Made by a program: the position numbers and the translations under genes. Shown piece after piece: positions 20,320-29,844 of a stretch of DNA of 64,000 nucleotides; within the stretch, counting starts at the first letter, position 1; each line of letters starts with the position of its first letter. This stretch comes from Adiantum capillus-veneris (taxonomy: Eukaryota; Streptophyta; Polypodiopsida; Polypodiales; Pteridaceae). Under the pieces are notes generated by a model. That model did no database searches. It was not told the DNA's origin and was given only the letters and a program-made list of their open reading frames with translations. The stretch is from the NCBI GenBank assembly GCA_014529385.2, contig CM043969.1:12916648-12980647 (forward strand), written 5' to 3'.

Positions 20320-22130
20320 CGTCAGAACCTGAGAATTTCCCCTCAGTGAGAACTCAGTATGTCCACTGTACTCGTCGCTCATTATGTGATCATGATGCAA
20401 ATATGGAGTGATGGCAGAAGAGTTGAAAATCTTGCAGGAAACAGATCTTCCAAATAGTGTTCGAGATGTGGGAAATGTGCCCCGAAATAAGGTATTCGAG
20501 ATGCGCTAGAAGCTCATCAAACGGAGCCCGGATGTGCAAGATATGGCAAGTTGAAGTGGGATGCGTTTGCAGATCCTCGCCAGATTGGGCGGGGACAGGT
20601 GGTTGGTCAAGGCGGGTGTGAAATGATACACGGGAAGTGCTCGAGCTGTGGAGCATGCTAGTCTTTTTGGATCGTCAGTCGGAGCTCAAACAAGAAAGTT
20701 ACAGCTAGTTGAGAGTTTTCCGGGGACAGGGTACGTGCTCATCGGGCCACGTTGGTAGGTGCGCCGACGGGACTTTCTTTGAGCTCGCCAAGGTTCGGGA
20801 AAATTGCATGCAATGTGGGGAGTCAGCTAAAATTGACGGATGGCCGATCAGAGTCAGGGGCATCGAGATGCGTCCACTTCAAGTTGACAACCAATCGTGG
20901 CAGGGGAGCGGACTCGATTTTTTTTCCACTTTGGCGACTTGCCAGTCGAAGGGTGTGAAGTGTTCGGAATGCAACAAAGCTATCGAGGTTTAAAGCTGGC
21001 AGGGGGTAGCTTGATGAAAGAAGTGTTGGGCAAACCTGAGCACACGAAGCACCGATGGCGTGCGAATCCAATTATTAAAAGCCTCCTAGATTATAAATGG
21101 AAAAGAAAGGTTGGCCTGGAGTCTTTTTTTTTGTGATAAGTCAAATGAAGGCTAAAAAAGCAAAGGGAAAGAAAAAGCTAGAGGGAGAGTCCAAGGTAGT
21201 GGCGCCCGGCTTCATTGCCTAAAAAAGAAACTCTTTGCCTTGGAAAAACAAAGAGGGGGAGGAAAAAGCGGGCAGCCGTTTTTTCGAAAGCCAGGAGGAG
21301 GGTTTTGCTCTTGGGCTTCTTAGGCTTGAAAAGAAGGAGGAGCTTCATGCGCTCGATGGTCGGAGCCAGCATAGGTGGTCCGTGAAGCGGCAAAAGCATG
21401 AGGGCTCGGAGGAGGAGGGTTTTTTTCTGTGCACTCGGTAATCGAAGCCAACTTGAAGGGTGAATCATCGTGAAAGAGCTCAGAAGAGCAAACGCCTTGC
21501 AGAAAAAGGAGCCAACGAGGGATTCCATGAAGAAGAGTTGTTACGCGGACGAAGATAGAAGTGGATGTTCCCGTCAAGGCATGTGACAACGGAGTCGAGT
21601 GGCGAGGGAGGTGTGTGCCCCTCTGTATGGATTGGTGATGGCCATGGCGCGACCTAGAGCAGACCACATGAGTTTTGTACATGGTGTGTAAAGAAGCTGT
21701 CATTGCCGATTTTTTTGGTATCGTCTTTCCCCCCTTTCCCCCTTTCTTCTTTGCTCGTCTCCAGGGTGTGTGGTGCTGGTGTGTGTGAGCGTGTGCGTCC
21801 CCCTGGGCCCCCTGTGTGTGTGAGAGAGAAGGAGAGAGAGGTGTTGAATTGTGGAAGTGCGAGAAGTGGGCAAGGTCGGTCTGGTAGCTGTCTGAGGATT
21901 GTGCAGAGTGTTTGTGCGTTGGGCGAAGTGCATGCGAGGCCCTGTTAGTGTAAATCGTTTTTTTTGAAGGTGTTTTTGAGAGGACAAAGGTGCTGTGAAT
22001 ACCTTGAACTATATAGGGGCAGTTGCGTGTGTGTCGGGTGTGTTCCCCATTCCCCCTCTCCAACGAGTCCAATTACAATAGCTCTTTCCATATGCACAAA
22101 CAATCTTTTCCAAGCAGCTAGACTGTACAG
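20320..22130. other. unassigned GC-richer non-coding stretch
   Basis: I see no gene. About 20138-20206 shares a phrase (GCAAGAGCACAAGTTGTGTT and following) with 54812-54882. The segment 20330-21160 is GC-richer than its surroundings and may be untranslated sequence of another retroelement. About 21720-21850 has C-rich and GT/GA-rich tracts. Confidence 0.4.
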
Positions 22131-22139
22131 GGTCTTTAT

Positions 22140-22665
22140 CCTTACACGTCTACAATAAAACATCTTGATCACGTCATGATCCAAATCCACGACCTTAAAC
22201 CAAAGTCCAATCACATCACACGGGTGAGCCCTCTACCCTATTTGGGGGAGGCACGACCAATCCTGCATAACCACTTTAGAACATAACATGGCTGCAAAAA
22301 TTTTGGCAGCATAACCAAATCCAGAAAAAGAAACCATAAGCCACACCAACTTCAACCATAAAATTTAAACCATAATCCATGAGGGAATCTCAGTCCTTAA
22401 CCATAAAGCATAATCACACGGAACCAACTCCCACACTTGGAGATTGACACATCCCCTGCATTCAATCGGAGTCCACACACATGTGACTCTTAAGATGTGA
22501 TTCTTTCATGCATAAAAAGAGTCGGAATAGCAACTAATCATGATATAAAAGTCCAATTTTTACAACATCCAACCATGCAAAGTTGATGCATCACATCTGC
22601 ACTTCACCCCTCTAGCACATAGAGTTAGTTTTGACCTAGAAAGGTGAAAAGCAGTCATAGCCATG
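22140..22665 (-). repeat. chromovirus-T-type LTR, copy 1, distal part
   Basis: Matches about 40080-40600 (ATCACATCACACGGGTGAGC, GGCACGACCAATC, CATAACCACTTTAGAACATA). It is interrupted by E1 at 22665 and resumes at 28306, with the CCATG TSD at the break. The outer end near 22140 is not sharply defined. Confidence 0.75.
22661..22665. other. TSD CCATG, left copy (E1)
   Basis: CCATG immediately before the E1 5' LTR is repeated at 28306-28310. Confidence 0.95.
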
Positions 22666-23239
22666 TGTTAACCCTCATGGCATACGGACACCCATCACCT
22701 ACGATGGACGCGTATTATGTATGATTTAGAGTCAGGTACCGGGCTTGTCGGACCAATAGGGAAAGGTAGAGTGATCGCCGATGAGAGGCGCACTTTAACT
22801 TGGACATTCAAGGGATTAGTTGGTTAAGCATGGGCGCCCAAGTGTGAATTGGGTGAGCTCCTATAAAAGCCAACTAAACCTAATTTTTACTCATTCTCTC
22901 ATTTGTGCAATTGAAGAGTGCTCTTGCTCCATCTCCATCTTCTTCTTCTTCTTCACCTCCTTGTGTGTGTGTGTGAGAGAGAGAGAGAGGGAGAGTGTGT
23001 GTGCGATCGAGCATTGCGAAGGCACGACGGCGGCGAAGCGGTTGAGCGCGGCACGTCTGCAGCTTCTTCTTCATCGCGGCGAGGAATCCACCACGAAGGC
23101 GAGCGTAGAGCGGTGAGTGACACACCCTTTGTTTTCTTGAGCTTGCTAGTTTAGGCTTGTTGTGTGCTTGGAGCCGTTGTGGCTCGCATACGGTGTATTG
23201 GCAAGTCCCTTGCTTCGACAGTGCGGCAAGGAGCGCACA
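22666..23239 (+). repeat. E1 5' LTR
   Basis: TGTTAACCC...GCGCACA, 574 bp. TATA box at 22862-22869, GAAGA/CTTCTT-rich and GT/GA tracts in the transcribed part. No difference from the 3' LTR was found by eye. The 98-codon frame inside it is non-functional repeat sequence. Confidence 0.95.
22862..22869 (+). promoter_or_regulatory. TATA box of the E1 5' LTR
   Basis: TATAAAAG within GAGCTCCTATAAAAGCC, about 196 bp into the LTR. It is conserved in all four E1/E2 LTRs and is the likely start-site signal for the genomic RNA. Confidence 0.7.
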
Positions 23240-23243
23240 TTTT

Positions 23244-23261
23244 TGGCGCCGCTGCCGGGGA
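23244..23261 (+). other. E1 primer-binding site
   Basis: TGGCGCCGCTGCCGGGGA, four bases after the 5' LTR, identical to the E2 site. Confidence 0.93.
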
Positions 23262-23351
23262 TATGCCCTACACTAAGCTCGGTTAGCACTTTACGCTTCC
23301 TTGTGGTGCAATTTGTATCATAGGAAAGGCAGGGAAGGAGTGTGTGGAAGG

Positions 23352-23592
23352 TTTCTGTTTTTTGCGTTTTCTGCAATTGCTGTCAAGTTTCAATTTCTGC
23401 TATTGTCTGCGTTTTTCAATTTCTGCAATTTCTGCGTTTTCAAGTTCGGCGTTTTCAATTCCTGCAATTTTTCGCATTTCTGTCAATTTTCTGCAATTTC
23501 TGCGTTTTTTCTGCATTTTCTGCGTTTTTTCCGCATTTTCTGCAATTTCTGCAATTTCTGCGTTTTTTTCAATTTCTGCGTTTTTCTGCATC
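23352..23592 (+). repeat. E1 leader minisatellite (TTTCTGCGTTTTC-like units)
   Basis: Irregular tandem units made of TTTCTGCAATTTCTGCG variants, homologous to 18256-18560 in E2. It is followed by A-rich homopolymer runs (about 23595-23690), which E2 lacks at this length. Confidence 0.88.
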
Positions 23593-23804
23593 AAAAAAAA
23601 AAAAGGTAAAAAAAAAAAAAATGAAAAAAAAAAGTTTTTTGAGAAAAAAAAAAAATAAATTGTGGAAAAAAAAAATTTTAAAAGGAAAAAATTCGGAAAT
23701 TAAAAACGCGAGCGAGTGGGTGGCGAAATTTTTCGAAAATAAAAAACGTGACTCTTAAAACGTACGGGTTGGTTTGTATAAAAGTTAGATCGGGATCCCT
23801 TTTC

Positions 23805-23842
23805 CAAGCCCAAGCCCAAGCCCAAGCCCAAGCCCAAGCCTC
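23805..23842 (+). repeat. (CCCAAG)n hexanucleotide array in E1 leader
   Basis: About six near-perfect copies of CCCAAG. E2 has a shorter, more varied version at 18086-18121. Confidence 0.88.
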
Positions 23843-24223
23843 AGTCCTCAGTCTTATGATATATACTAGACTCACTCTTATATATATACCCTACTTCCTC
23901 AAGAGAGAATGAGAGCATGTGGGACAAGTCCTCCACTCTCCTCCTTTCTCTTCCCACTTGCACCCTTAGACTTTCTAGTTTGGGCCTAGTTCCCTACTGG
24001 AAATTGACAGTTTTAGGGATTCCGAGGGCATAGAGTGACCAAACGGAGGGCTGTAAAGCACGGCACGACCCTCTGACCGATACGCTCGTTTTGAGCTATC
24101 ACACGTCCCATTCCACGACACGCTCTAAAAAATCTAGCAAAAAAAACAAACAAAAAACACGCTAAAAACTAGTCACAAGGCCTCCTAGAGCAGCTTTTTG
24201 ACACCTAAGGATATCAAAAGCAC

Positions 24224-25681
24224 ATGCACTTACGCTCTGGGCGGGTGCTAGAACACGAGCATATTGAGGGTGCCTCTGTTCATACGGACACCCATTACCC
24301 ATCCACGATAGGATCTAGACCCTCAGCGGGGACACAAGGTAGCACCACCCAAGACCCTAAAATAGCCGCTAGTGATTCCTCCTCCGACTCAGAAATCATG
24401 GAAGCATACCCTACCCAAAACACTGAGAGAGAAGGCCATGCACCTCCCGAAGCTCCACAGCCTAATACTAGTATGTTTAGCCGTTTCATGGAAACATTAG
24501 GTAGAGCTACTCGCTCGGAACCTGATGCAAATGAAGCACACGAAGAGGATGGGTTGGACTCTGACACACCTCTACGATACCCCATTGAGTTAAATAGTGC
24601 CTATGGAAAAGTGCTATATAACGCCTTATTGGACACGGGTGCTAAATACAATCTGTTATCCTATGGGGTGTGGTGTCAGTTAGGGAAGCCACCTCTATCT
24701 GAGAGTATTATCCAAGTCAAGGGTGTCAACAAGAAAAAAACTGCGGTTTTTGGAATCTGGCACACTTCTGTCAGTTATGACAATGGGGTGGTAGCTCAAG
24801 ACTTTTTGGTCATGCCTACTGGAACTATGGAGGGTAATATAAACCTAGGCCGCACGTGGATGATAGCCACCAAATGCACTATTGATTGGGGGACTGGGGG
24901 TGTTACAACGCAAAAACCAACTCTTAGCCCTACCACTCAAGCCATAGTCCCTGAGATATTGCCCAAGGAAATAAAACCCAAGACATTGCATGTCCAGGAG
25001 GTTGAACCATACGTCCCCATAGCCCGACTCTCTAGAGCTTCAACTGATGTAGTTGAAAGAAAGCTTGAGACACACAAGAACCATCTTAATATAACAGAGA
25101 AAACATACAAGTGGGTCCCTAAAACCTCTGTAGTGAGCATGGTTGATGCAAAAAAACGGAAACCTAGTAAGAACCGTACCACTCACTCCAAGAAATGTAA
25201 AGAAACACTGCGTTGGATCCCTAAACGACTATTGGAAGCCCAAGGCTACTATCAAGGAAATGATCAAATCTGGGTGCCAAAACGTAGATTGTGCTCTTAC
25301 CTATCACCTGACCCAAGTGAGCCCAATCCCGAGCTAGTTTGGGTACCAAAGAAAGAACGATTTGTTCCACCTAGCTCAGGAAGGGGGGAGTCCCATGAAG
25401 ATTCTAGCTCCTCCTGTAATACATCCATAGAGGTAAAAGCTTCTACACCGCCTCCATCTATAGTAGTGGACCTCCATGAAGCTACAAAAGAATCCACACC
25501 TCCTAGTGTTCAAGAATCACCTGATGAACCACTTCAAGTTCGATCCTGGGAGAGTACCTTACCACCCTTGCAACTTGACGAGGCACCTAGGGTAATAGAA
25601 AACTACTGGCAAAAATCCTCACCTATTACCAACTGGAACAATTGGTTTCAAAGGGTGACAAGCTCATTTCAAATGGTATGA
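24224..25681 (+). CDS. E1 ORF1: protease-domain protein with WVPK-motif tail
   Basis: 485 codons from ATG 24224. Residues 1-107 match the N-terminus of E2 Gag (MHLRSGRVLEHEHIEGASVH), ending at ANEAHE. Residues about 108-230 are a different sequence holding a retroviral-type aspartic protease: YNALLDTGAKYNLLSYGVW with a canonical D-T-G-A, then GNINLGRTWMIA near the end of the fold. From about residue 285 it again matches E2: four [WV]-[VI]-P-K motifs (YKWVPK, RWIPKRLL, IWVPKRRL, VWVPKKERF), a Ser/acidic stretch and the end NWNNWFQRVTSSFQ. Gag core, zinc knuckles and the E2-type DGGA protease are missing. The frame is intact. Whether the protease has a substrate without a Gag in cis is unclear. 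Confidence 0.88.
   Translation: MHLRSGRVLEHEHIEGASVHTDTHYPSTIGSRPSAGTQGSTTQDPKIAASDSSSDSEIMEAYPTQNTEREGHAPPEAPQPNTSMFSRFMETLGRATRSEPDANEAHEEDGLDSDTPLRYPIELNSAYGKVLYNALLDTGAKYNLLSYGVWCQLGKPPLSESIIQVKGVNKKKTAVFGIWHTSVSYDNGVVAQDFLVMPTGTMEGNINLGRTWMIATKCTIDWGTGGVTTQKPTLSPTTQAIVPEILPKEIKPKTLHVQEVEPYVPIARLSRASTDVVERKLETHKNHLNITEKTYKWVPKTSVVSMVDAKKRKPSKNRTTHSKKCKETLRWIPKRLLEAQGYYQGNDQIWVPKRRLCSYLSPDPSEPNPELVWVPKKERFVPPSSGRGESHEDSSSSCNTSIEVKASTPPPSIVVDLHEATKESTPPSVQESPDEPLQVRSWESTLPPLQLDEAPRVIENYWQKSSPITNWNNWFQRVTSSFQMV
25377..25390 (+). other. PPT-like purine tract inside E1 ORF1
   Basis: CAGGAAGGGGGGAG, encoding part of SSGRGESHED, carries the same GGAAGGGGGG core as the PPT. The corresponding E2 tract is 12832-12818. 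Confidence 0.6.
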
Positions 25682-25688
25682 TCTACCC

Positions 25689-25704
25689 AAGGAAGGGGGG
25701 AGTG
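25689..25704 (+). other. PPT-like purine tract just after E1 ORF1
   Basis: AAGGAAGGGGGGAGTG followed by TTTGCTG, eight bases after the stop. It resembles a PPT-LTR junction (PPT then TG). Conserved in E2 at 12505-12520. Confidence 0.65.
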
Positions 25705-25963
25705 TTTGCTGACTGTCATCATTCACTTGCTTCCCTCTCAACCTTTTTCCCTGACCTCTCAATCTCTGATCTTAGGGAATGTATATATATAGCCTTATAC
25801 TCACAAAAAAACAAAAATAGTAAAGAGCAAGAGCGCCTAGCAATGAGAGAGCACCCTATCAGATCTTACATATAAGTCCAAATTCACCATGTCAATTCAA
25901 GCAACACACAAAAACAACTCTTATGTTTTAAAGGCCTAACCAAATCTATCTGTCTTGTCAGAA

Positions 25964-26386
25964 ATGGCTACTTCACCAGAGGCATGCACTTCTATTTTTG
26001 ATGAAAGGTACCCCTTGTCTTTTCAACAAGTGTTCTACGTATGCTACCCTATACTTTCTTGCGAATGGGATTTGATAGAGAGCCTTGCATGTGAGAGAAA
26101 TTTTGAGGAGTTAGAATGGCTGATACGTCTATGGCTAACTAGTGATCCCTACCCAGTGGCGAATGTGTCTCCAATGGCACATGCTTATTCTTTTGCACAA
26201 GATGAGTATCCACGCATCACGAGGTTCTTGATTAGCATGCTTGCACAAGAGGATGATGAAGAGGAACTAATAGAGACCGAGGAAGACTATGGCCTCACGG
26301 ACAACGATTTTATTTATCTAGATGATGAGGATAGAGGCCTAGCCTTAGGGTGGCCACCCGGTTTATATAATATCCTCTTTCCTTGA
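25964..26386 (+). CDS. E1 ORF2: small acidic protein of unknown function
   Basis: 140 codons. I take ATG 25964 (MATSPEACTSIFDERYPL), since the open frame extends only a few codons further upstream without another ATG. The first two thirds are mixed, with aromatic and hydrophobic patches (QQVFYVCYPILSCEWDLIES, EELEWLIRLWLTSDPY). Residues about 100-130 are very acidic (EDDEEELIETEEDYGLTDND), and it ends GWPPGLYNILFP. There is no signal peptide, membrane segment or zinc motif. It lies 282 bp after ORF1 and before the conserved 3' region. E2 has only about 150 unrelated bases here. It could be captured host sequence or an accessory retroelement protein; I do not recognise it. Confidence 0.55.
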   Translation: MATSPEACTSIFDERYPLSFQQVFYVCYPILSCEWDLIESLACERNFEELEWLIRLWLTSDPYPVANVSPMAHAYSFAQDEYPRITRFLISMLAQEDDEEELIETEEDYGLTDNDFIYLDDEDRGLALGWPPGLYNILFP

Positions 26387-27718
26387 TTCTAAAAGGGGTG
26401 ACAGATAGGTAGGTTAGGGGTCTAAATTGTGTTTTGAGTTTGTTTTTTAGGAGTTTTAATTTTTCCCACTGATGTGCCTCCTGGACGTATTCCTTGTGTT
26501 TCCTAGTGTGTACAGGAGCGTGTTGCTATTGATAGGATTTGGATCTTCATGGAACCTTCAAATCAAGAGCGACCATCGACACAAACAGGTGTTTCTTGTC
26601 CATTAGCATTGCCTTTATCTTTTTGCATCCATGTTTGTCTGCTTTGATTGTGATTGGTAGCATAATATTCAGCGCATTGGCTTAGTATCCAACATTTAAT
26701 TCAATGTAATGTTTTGTCATAATCACTTGTCTAGGTTTAAAAATCAAGCAGTCTGACTAAGCTAGTTTGACCAAGCTAGGTATTAGAAATCTTCTCTTAA
26801 TACCATGGGGAATGCCTTCCTAATAAACAATGGTTACTTAGGTTCTTAATCCGATTTAGGCAGCATTGTATGAAATGTACTAGGGCTTTCTAGTGGGCTT
26901 AACCCTATTGACCTTTAGCTTAAGTATTATAAAGGGAGTTTACTAATGTGATGAGCCTGGGGAGTATAACAGTGTTATATGACCCCCCAAAGTTACAAAA
27001 TTAAATGCTGAAAATGAACAAACAAAAAATCAAAGTGCCACAATGTAAAATTTTAAGCTGGAAGAGAAATCTCAGCTTGATTTGGTACTTCACTCACATG
27101 TATTGCCTATGGTACTAGAGCCCTAGAGGTTCCCAGTGTGGGCGCTTTTCCTTGAAAAGCAAAAAACCCAAGGCATACAAAATAAGCACACACATCATAA
27201 TTGAATCTCTGTGAAAAGACCTTGGGGGGTCAAAGAAAAAGTAATCAGTCAGGCGATGATTTCATGAGAAATTCCTTTTATGGTAGCTTAACTACACGGT
27301 TTTCTAGATATAGCCTCTAGTCAGCCCTCGAACATGAATACTTGGCTCTCGCGATTAAACAACTTAATTGACCACTGAAAATTAAGAAGCTTACCCATGG
27401 TATTAATATTCGATCTCTAGTGCTTTTCGACCGTCAAATTAGCGACCCCAGACTTGTTTAATTTTTTACCTTTACATCTGTTTATGCATTTGATTACATT
27501 GCAATTTAATGTTCATTGCTAACAAATTGTTTGAAATTCTTTGACCAATCAATTTTTCTATCTAAAACTGCATATGCTTTTTAAGAGAATGCAATTACTG
27601 TGCCAATGTTGTTTGATTTTGCAGTGACTGAAGAAGGCTAAGGACATTCATCTCAAATGCTCTTCCACCTCGACGACCCAGCTTCAACTCAATAGCTTCC
27701 GAGGACGGAATCTACATC
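26387..27718 (+). other. E1 3' untranslated region with conserved inverted motifs
   Basis: No credible ORF. It is largely shared with E2 10928-12180. TGACCCCCCAAAG (26980-26992) pairs with CTTGGGGGGTCA (27221-27232), spaced 229 bp as in E2, and a 7-bp hairpin GCTTTTCCTTGAAAAGC lies at 27144-27160. A structured RNA element is possible. Confidence 0.6.
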
Positions 27719-27731
27719 AGGAAGGGGGGCA
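27719..27731 (+). other. E1 polypurine tract
   Basis: AGGAAGGGGGGCA immediately before TGTTAACC of the 3' LTR. Confidence 0.93.
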
Positions 27732-28305
27732 TGTTAACCCTCATGGCATACGGACACCCATCACCTACGATGGACGCGTATTATGTATGATTTAGAGTCA
27801 GGTACCGGGCTTGTCGGACCAATAGGGAAAGGTAGAGTGATCGCCGATGAGAGGCGCACTTTAACTTGGACATTCAAGGGATTAGTTGGTTAAGCATGGG
27901 CGCCCAAGTGTGAATTGGGTGAGCTCCTATAAAAGCCAACTAAACCTAATTTTTACTCATTCTCTCATTTGTGCAATTGAAGAGTGCTCTTGCTCCATCT
28001 CCATCTTCTTCTTCTTCTTCACCTCCTTGTGTGTGTGTGTGAGAGAGAGAGAGAGGGAGAGTGTGTGTGCGATCGAGCATTGCGAAGGCACGACGGCGGC
28101 GAAGCGGTTGAGCGCGGCACGTCTGCAGCTTCTTCTTCATCGCGGCGAGGAATCCACCACGAAGGCGAGCGTAGAGCGGTGAGTGACACACCCTTTGTTT
28201 TCTTGAGCTTGCTAGTTTAGGCTTGTTGTGTGCTTGGAGCCGTTGTGGCTCGCATACGGTGTATTGGCAAGTCCCTTGCTTCGACAGTGCGGCAAGGAGC
28301 GCACA
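27732..28305 (+). repeat. E1 3' LTR
   Basis: 574 bp, apparently identical to 22666-23239; TATA box at 27928-27935. It directly follows the PPT. Confidence 0.95.
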
Positions 28306-28310
28306 CCATG
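28306..28310. other. TSD CCATG, right copy (E1)
   Basis: Matches 22661-22665. Joining the flanks restores the T-type LTR as seen in copy 2 near 40600. Confidence 0.95.
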
Positions 28311-29783
28311 CATATGAGGCATCCACATTAGTCCATGAGTTTCCCATACATCATATCATAACATTCCAACACCATAAACATGATGCAAAACAGCTCCAAC
28401 CTTTAGGTCAATCATAAACCATAACTTCACACATATGCAAAAAACAAACTTTTGACATTTTCGGAATCATGCAAAACATGCAAATGAAATTATTGACCTC
28501 AAACCAATGCATCAAGTTCAACTCCATAATATAGACTCACTCTATCACATCAAGTTCGCCCATATGGTACTCACACAACAAACGGTAACCCCAAAAGAAA
28601 GCCGCCTTAATCATATCTGCCTATGCGGTTTGGGACGTTTAACCATATACTCTCATATAAGTTTATGGTCATCTAATAGTTGAAATCAAATCACAAAAAT
28701 AAACCATAAAACATATAAAAACAGATCGGTTAACTCACAATGTCATATGGTACTCATTCTTATTCTTCTTCTTCCCAAGAGAGAAAAGCTTATGGAGATG
28801 GTGATGAAGAGCTTACACCACTCCGTATAATAGATACGTATAGCCTTGCGGTAGTAGACACAACAGACGGCACTAAAAACTGAGCACTAACTGGCAATTT
28901 ATAGGCAAGTGTAGCAGGTCAGAGTGATGCCCAAGCAAGAAGGTAGCTCTAGTTTTTGAGCTAGGAATAGCTGCAAGCTTTTGGGGACTTTGCTAAAAGC
29001 AAGCCTTTGCTTTTGGCGGTCAACTCTCCCACTTACCATTCAATTTTTTCTAGCAAAATTGACCAATTGAACTGTATCTGACGAATCAATGGAAACTGTA
29101 GCTATGCCGCACCATAATGTTCGAACATAATTTATGACTTTTCCATAATGTCCCGACGTATTTACGATATCGCTTTTTATAAAAATAATTCCCGTAAAAA
29201 TCCCGTCTGGTCCTGGTTTTGCTCCGGGTTCATTTTTAAATCCGACGGAGACTAAAATTAATATTTTTATGTTTAGGTCACCATAAAAAGCACATTGCTT
29301 TTCCAAAATGCCAAAAAGCACGAAAAACTAAAAATAATACAAAAAGAAAAAAAAATCAAAATTTTCTAAATTTAAATGACGGGTTCCCCTTGTCCAACTG
29401 GAATAAGAAAGCGGACTCGCTTTTTACTAAAAAACAATAAAAATCATGAAAAGCTTTAAATAGCGTAAAAAGCACTCAAAAAGCAGATTTTTACAAAATT
29501 GCACCATAGCTTCCGTGAAACACGTAGATCAAGGATCCGACCTTGCTTTTTGCAAAAAAGCACCTAAACGTATAAAAAGTATGAAAAAACTAAAACTAGT
29601 GGATTTTTCCAAAACTGCACCAAACGTTCGTCTAACCTACTGGAACATAGAAACGATCTTGCTTTTTACTTTAGAACCTTGCAACACTGTCAATCAAGCA
29701 TCTTCAGTCAAACTTTGACAAAATAGATATTGAAAGCTATTTTTCTTATGTTTAGAAGAGACCCAAAAATTGGGGATCTTACA
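28306..29783 (-). repeat. chromovirus-T 3' LTR, proximal part (copy 1)
   Basis: In element orientation it starts TGTAAGATCCCCAATTTTTG at 29783, directly after a purine-rich PPT (CAAGTGTGGGAGGA). It continues down to 28306, where E1 interrupts it; the rest is 22665 to about 22140. It matches copy 2 (42673 to about 40080) but lacks the segment corresponding to about 41040-41815. Confidence 0.8.
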
Positions 29784-29844
29784 TCCTCCCACACTTGAAA
29801 AATTCGAGGTGTCCTCACCTCGACATGAAATTTGGATAATTTAA

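Larger units (their letters stand above)
22666..28305 (+). mobile_element. E1: young non-autonomous LTR retrotransposon with protease-like ORF and extra ORF
   Basis: A complete 5,640-bp element. The 574-bp LTRs (22666-23239 and 27732-28305) appear identical. TSD is CCATG, PBS 23244-23261, PPT 27719-27731. It encodes a 485-residue protein that shares its ends with the E2 polyprotein but lacks the gag domain and zinc knuckles, plus a 140-residue acidic ORF absent from E2. No RT, RNase H or integrase is present. Identical LTRs and an open ORF1 mean very recent insertion. It must have been moved by proteins supplied in trans, probably Gag from E2-like copies and Pol from an autonomous relative (inference). 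Confidence 0.95.

Noticed and set aside
22820-23116. 98-codon frame present in both E1 LTRs
   Set aside because: It lies wholly within the LTR, covers the TATA-R-U5 parts and matches no protein. Its presence twice reflects LTR duplication.
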